A DNA stretch of 28,980 nt, taken from the NCBI GenBank assembly GCA_040388605.1, contig JAZKBN010000048.1, positions 1 through 28,980 on the forward strand, given 5' to 3'. Position 1 is the stretch's first letter. Every line of letters begins with the position of its first letter. This DNA is from JAZKBN01 sp040388605. Lineage in GTDB: Bacteria; Bacteroidota; Bacteroidia; Cytophagales; Flexibacteraceae. The position numbers and the translations under genes are program-made. Below the pieces are notes generated by a model. The model had not been told where the DNA came from, searched no databases, and saw only the letters and a list, made by a program, of their open reading frames with translations. Below are positions 25,878 through 28,980 of the stretch, piece after piece.

Positions 25878-26987
25878 ATGAAGATTGAAAAACTGGACAT
25901 CGTCCGCTTTGCCCCTCGTGGCAACGACAGCTTTATTGAAGCTGTTACGACTAAAGTAAACAAGTACTTTGAAGACAATAAGATTTCGCCCTACGCCAAC
26001 ACCGGCATGTGGGTAAAAACTGCTTTCATGATTTCGCTTTATATCATACCTTATTTGGTTATGGTAACGGGCCTTGCAGCAGGAAATGTTTGGATTTACC
26101 TGGGCATGTGGTTTTTAATGGGTTGGGGAATGGTAGGTATAGGCACATCTGTAATGCACGATGCCAACCACGGCACCTATTCAGCAAGCAAGAAGGTAAA
26201 TAAATTTATTGGTCACATACTTGAGGTAATTGGAGGCTTTACAGCTACCTGGAAAATACAGCATAACGTACTGCACCATACTTATACGAATATTGCCGGC
26301 CTTGATGAGGACATAGAAAGCATTTTTCTTCTCCGCCTTTCGCCAAACCAGCCGGTTCGTTGGTTCCATAAGTACCAATACCTTTATGCATGGTTCTTTT
26401 ACATGAACATGACCATTTATTGGATGACCGTTAAAGATTACCTTGCCGCCATCAGGTATGGTAAGCATGACCTTTTGAAAAAGGAGAAGCTCACCTTAAG
26501 GCAGGCTATTTCTCGTATTACCATATTTAAGGTAATATACTACGCTTACGTTATGGCTCTACCTATGTTCATTTCCGGACAGCCATGGTACATGATACTG
26601 GTTGGCTTTTGCGTAATGCACTTTACAGTAGGCATGGTATTATCCTGCGTCTTTCAGCCTGCACACGTGATGGAAGATTCAGCATACCTGGCGCCCGTTG
26701 TAAGTAACGGAACCAAAAGGATGGAAGACACCTGGGCAATACATGAATTAGCGAACACTTCTAATTTTGCTCCCAATAACCATTTACTTTCATGGTTCAT
26801 TGGCGGACTTAATTTCCAGATTGAGCACCACTTGTTTTCAGATGTATGCCATGTTCACTTTAAAAAGCTGGCACCCATTGTAAAGTCGGTAGCCTTGGAA
26901 TATGGTATTCCGTATAACTCGCAGCCAAGCTTTTTTGGTGCATTGTGGCTGCACTTCAAAATGCTGAAAAAACTGGGTGAGGTTTAA
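25878..26987 (+). CDS. Membrane fatty acid / acyl-CoA desaturase
   Basis: A 369-aa di-iron desaturase of the inner membrane, introducing a double bond into acyl chains of lipids or acyl-CoA. All three histidine boxes are present: H94DANH98, H129NVLHH134 and Q314IEHH318. The Gln in the third box is typical of front-end (linoleoyl-CoA/delta-6-like) desaturases rather than stearoyl delta-9 enzymes, but no N-terminal cytochrome b5 domain is fused, so electrons must come from a separate carrier. Hydrophobic pairs lie about 46-90 and 215-260. Regiospecificity cannot be read. It is convergent with the polyketide synthase operon, with a shared terminator between them. The leader carries a start-proximal hairpin. 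Confidence 0.92.
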   Translation: MKIEKLDIVRFAPRGNDSFIEAVTTKVNKYFEDNKISPYANTGMWVKTAFMISLYIIPYLVMVTGLAAGNVWIYLGMWFLMGWGMVGIGTSVMHDANHGTYSASKKVNKFIGHILEVIGGFTATWKIQHNVLHHTYTNIAGLDEDIESIFLLRLSPNQPVRWFHKYQYLYAWFFYMNMTIYWMTVKDYLAAIRYGKHDLLKKEKLTLRQAISRITIFKVIYYAYVMALPMFISGQPWYMILVGFCVMHFTVGMVLSCVFQPAHVMEDSAYLAPVVSNGTKRMEDTWAIHELANTSNFAPNNHLLSWFIGGLNFQIEHHLFSDVCHVHFKKLAPIVKSVALEYGIPYNSQPSFFGALWLHFKMLKKLGEV

Positions 26988-27011
26988 ATACATCATTGGT
27001 TCCGAATAGAT

Positions 27012-27047
27012 AAAAAAGCCTTTCACTTATCCTGAAAGGCTTTTTTT
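27012..27047 (+). terminator. Bidirectional intrinsic terminator
   Basis: AAAAAAGCCTTTCA (27012-27025) pairs with TGAAAGGCTTTTTT (27033-27046) around a 7-base loop, with T tracts on both strands. It serves the desaturase and the convergent methyltransferase gene. Confidence 0.9.
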
Positions 27048-27090
27048 ATGCTTTATAGTTTTCAATAACTATTGAGGTTATAGGCGAAAC

Positions 27091-27585
27091 TTAAGCCAAT
27101 ATCCATGCCCTGTCTTCCGCTTTAATGCGCACATACAGCATTGCGGCGTTTAGTATGCTGAATACTACGGCAGTATAATACAAATTGAACATAAGCGGCA
27201 TTACGGCAATTTCAAGCACTACCTCGGTATAATTCGGGTGCCTGAAATACCTGAAAGGTCCAGCCGTAACGGGAGCTGAGCCAGGTACGCGTATAATTCT
27301 TGTGGTCCAGTTTTCTCCCAATACTGCTATAACATAGTATTTAAAGGCTACCAGAATCACAAGCGCAGCGGCAAAAGGAAAACTGAATGCATTGTTTCCG
27401 CGCCAAATATATTCAGCAATTAAAGATATAATGAACATTGTGTGCATTGTTACCATAAAGGGGTAATGCTCACGCCCATACTCCACCCCCCCGCGTGCCC
27501 GGAGTTTCTTTTCGTTAGCTGCTGAAATGAAAAGCTCAGATAAGCGCTGGATAATCAGCAGTAAAATAAATACAGTAAATGCCAT
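27091..27585 (-). CDS. Isoprenylcysteine-carboxyl-methyltransferase-like membrane methyltransferase
   Basis: A 164-aa integral membrane protein of the ICMT/PEMT-like methyltransferase superfamily. It has four to five hydrophobic segments (about 1-20, 44-62, 69-90, 122-153) and the SAM-binding signature GPFRYFRHPNYTEVV (109-123; RHPNY 115-119), followed by a C-terminal Arg/Glu segment (RIKAEDRAW). Bacteria lack prenylated-CaaX targets of the eukaryotic type; homologues next to type III PKS genes, such as Bacillus BpsB, methylate alkylpyrones. The gene starts 6 bp after the PKS stop, so translation is probably coupled. The likely job is O-methylation of the PKS product, by context. Confidence 0.87.
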   Translation of the reverse strand: MAFTVFILLLIIQRLSELFISAANEKKLRARGGVEYGREHYPFMVTMHTMFIISLIAEYIWRGNNAFSFPFAAALVILVAFKYYVIAVLGENWTTRIIRVPGSAPVTAGPFRYFRHPNYTEVVLEIAVMPLMFNLYYTAVVFSILNAAMLYVRIKAEDRAWILA

Positions 27586-27591
27586 CCCTTA

Positions 27592-28695
27592 TCAGTTTTC
27601 CATTTTCAGTAAGACCATTTCAGATGAAAAGCCGGGGCCCATGGCCACCATCAGGCCATAGCCATCGTTAAAGCCATCAGATATAAATTTTTCAAGCACA
27701 TACAATACTGTGCATGAGCTCATATTTCCATGATCGTTCATCACTTCCCGGGTATTTTTGAGAAAATCACCTTCCACAGCCAAAGCTTCTTTGTAAGCAT
27801 CCAAAACCTTTTTTCCGCCGGGGTGGAAAATGAAGTTCTGAATTTGCCCAAGCTGCAAATTGTTTTCTGAAAGAAAGGCATCAATGTCGCCGCGAATGTT
27901 TTGGTTAATAAAGGTGGGAATATCTTTCGAAAACAGCACTTTAAAGCCATCGTCCCGGAAATCCCAACCCATTACATCCAGTGAGTCATAATATAGCTTA
28001 CTTCGGTTGGCCAGGAATTTTATACTTTGTTTTTTTGCGGGTTCTGAACCTTCAGTCAAGTTCTTAACAGAGGCTTCCTTGGCGATAAAGCTGTCGCCTT
28101 TAATTATGCAGGCGGCAATACCATCTGAAAAAAGGCTGCTGCCTATAAAGTTGCTTTTACTATAGTCTGCCCGAATGAGGGTAAGCGAACAAAGCTCAAC
28201 CGCTACCAGCAATACCGCTGCCTTCGGGTTAGCCAATGCCGCCCCGCAGGCCTTTGCCATGCCGCTTACTCCCCCGCCGCAACCCAGGCCCCAAACAGGG
28301 GTACGGTTAATGTTTTGCGGTAAGCGCATACGGTTTATAATAAGCGCATCTAAGCTTGGAGTAGCCAGGCCGGTGGTGGTTACAAAGTAAATATCGGTCA
28401 GGTCTTCATTTGTAATGCCGGCTTTGGCAATACAATCTTCAATAGCCTGTACCGAGTATTCAAGCGAGGTTTCGATATAACTGTTGTTTCGCTCTTCGAA
28501 AGTATTGGGTTCTTTGTACCATGATAATGGTTTGCAGAAGTTCCGGGTAATAATTTCCGTATTGTCGAAGGCGTAGATTAGCCTTTCAACCTGTGGAAAA
28601 TTCGCCTCGAACATTTCCTTAACCTGGCGCTTTACTTCCTGCTGATCGGCTTTAAACGGGAATTCAATTTTTGAAGCTGCTGCTATAAAAGGCAT
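27592..28695 (-). CDS. Type III polyketide synthase
   Basis: A 367-aa enzyme of the chalcone/stilbene synthase-like family, a homodimer that extends a starter acyl-CoA with malonyl-CoA and cyclises the chain. The catalytic triad is visible: C139 in WGLGCGGG, H291 in FIFHPGGKK and N324 in NDHGNMSS. The C-terminal GPGFSSEMVLL matches the conserved GFGPG-type loop in a variant form (MGPGFSSE). Bacterial homologues of this kind make alkylpyrones or alkylresorcinols from fatty acyl starters. It is first in an operon with the methyltransferase, and only 170 bp separate its ATG from the terminal repeat. Product identity is not determined by the sequence. Confidence 0.93.
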   Translation of the reverse strand: MPFIAAASKIEFPFKADQQEVKRQVKEMFEANFPQVERLIYAFDNTEIITRNFCKPLSWYKEPNTFEERNNSYIETSLEYSVQAIEDCIAKAGITNEDLTDIYFVTTTGLATPSLDALIINRMRLPQNINRTPVWGLGCGGGVSGMAKACGAALANPKAAVLLVAVELCSLTLIRADYSKSNFIGSSLFSDGIAACIIKGDSFIAKEASVKNLTEGSEPAKKQSIKFLANRSKLYYDSLDVMGWDFRDDGFKVLFSKDIPTFINQNIRGDIDAFLSENNLQLGQIQNFIFHPGGKKVLDAYKEALAVEGDFLKNTREVMNDHGNMSSCTVLYVLEKFISDGFNDGYGLMVAMGPGFSSEMVLLKMEN

Positions 28696-28865
28696 TAAAT
28701 GGCGGGTTTTATGTTGGTAAATTTATAGCGGCAAAACACGGGCCTTAAAATTCAAACTCTTTTTAGGGAATAAGGTTGCAGCCTGAAAGCATAAATTCTA
28801 AGGTGAAGGCGGGTTAAGTAAATAAAGAGCCGATTCAGGCCGGGAGCGCAAAGTGACAGATGAAG

Positions 28866-28980
28866 TTCTTTCAATTTGCTTAAGCTGAACTCACGTTACC
28901 AAATAGACGTTTACCCGAATTTTCGAAGGGGTCGAAAGTCAGTTTTAAATACTTTAGTTGGTTTTCGCTTACTGTTTTTC
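28866..28980. repeat. Right copy of terminal inverted repeat
   Basis: Reverse complement of 1-115 with 107 of 115 positions equal. The internal AATTCGGGT(T)AAGC duplication seen at the left end is degenerate here in its second unit (changes opposite positions 91, 95 and 97). The 170 bp between this repeat and the polyketide synthase start (28696-28865) contain no gene and no clear promoter. Confidence 0.9.

Noticed and set aside
1..28980. The whole window as one large transposon or integrative element bounded by the inverted repeats
   Set aside because: No transposase, integrase or mobility gene is present, and the cargo includes gyrA, aldolase and other core genes.

Overview
The window looks like a piece of a Bacteroidota chromosome, probably Sphingobacteriales or Chitinophagales-like. 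The signs are a type IX secretion (T9SS) cargo with a gliding-motility (CHU_C) C-terminal domain, a TonB-plug-like DUF5686 outer-membrane protein, DUF3667 and DUF1987/SiaC proteins, few Shine-Dalgarno-like sites, and promoters of the TTG-N19-TAnnTTTG type. Most of the gene content is housekeeping or ordinary accessory. There is no phage, integrase, IS transposase, CRISPR array, tRNA or rRNA.

Layout. 1-167: left copy of a terminal inverted repeat. 168-2217 (minus): a beta-CASP metallo-beta-lactamase nuclease and a small membrane protein. 2540-5065 (plus): DUF5686 outer-membrane protein. 5171-6202 (minus): DUF3667 membrane protein. 6394-6969 (plus): secreted Cys/His-repeat protein. 7110-8747 (minus): TPR sensor with a histidine-kinase DHp domain but no ATPase domain. 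8845-10425 (minus): acyl-CoA carboxylase beta subunit. 10730-12265 (minus): lipoprotein and SDR-type threonine dehydrogenase. 12536-16847 (plus): gyrA, a TPR protein and a small lipoprotein. 17115-18497 (plus): cystathionine beta-synthase. 18618-19577 (plus): SiaC-like domain fused to a coiled coil and two membrane helices. 19760-20827 (plus): class II fructose-bisphosphate aldolase. 20951-25084 (minus): 1156-aa T9SS cargo and a small beta-barrel protein. 25085-25877: gene-free and AT-rich. 25878-26987 (plus): fatty acid desaturase. 27091-28695 (minus): type III polyketide synthase and an isoprenylcysteine-methyltransferase-like enzyme. 28866-28980: right copy of the terminal repeat.

How the genes work together. 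The clearest functional units are the type III PKS plus methyltransferase pair (probably an alkylpyrone or alkylresorcinol-type lipid), the T9SS cargo plus barrel pair, and the TPR protein plus lipoprotein pair downstream of gyrA. Intrinsic terminators separate most transcription units; several lie between convergent genes.

The most unusual items are: the roughly 115-bp, 93%-identical inverted repeats lying exactly at both window edges; the membrane-anchored SiaC fusion; the kinase that stops after its phospho-acceptor helices; the secreted protein with repeated HPxGDxxxCxH motifs; and a hairpin with two alternative pairings just before the desaturase start. No clearly new multi-gene system is visible. 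All functional calls rest on reading the sequences by eye, not on database searches.
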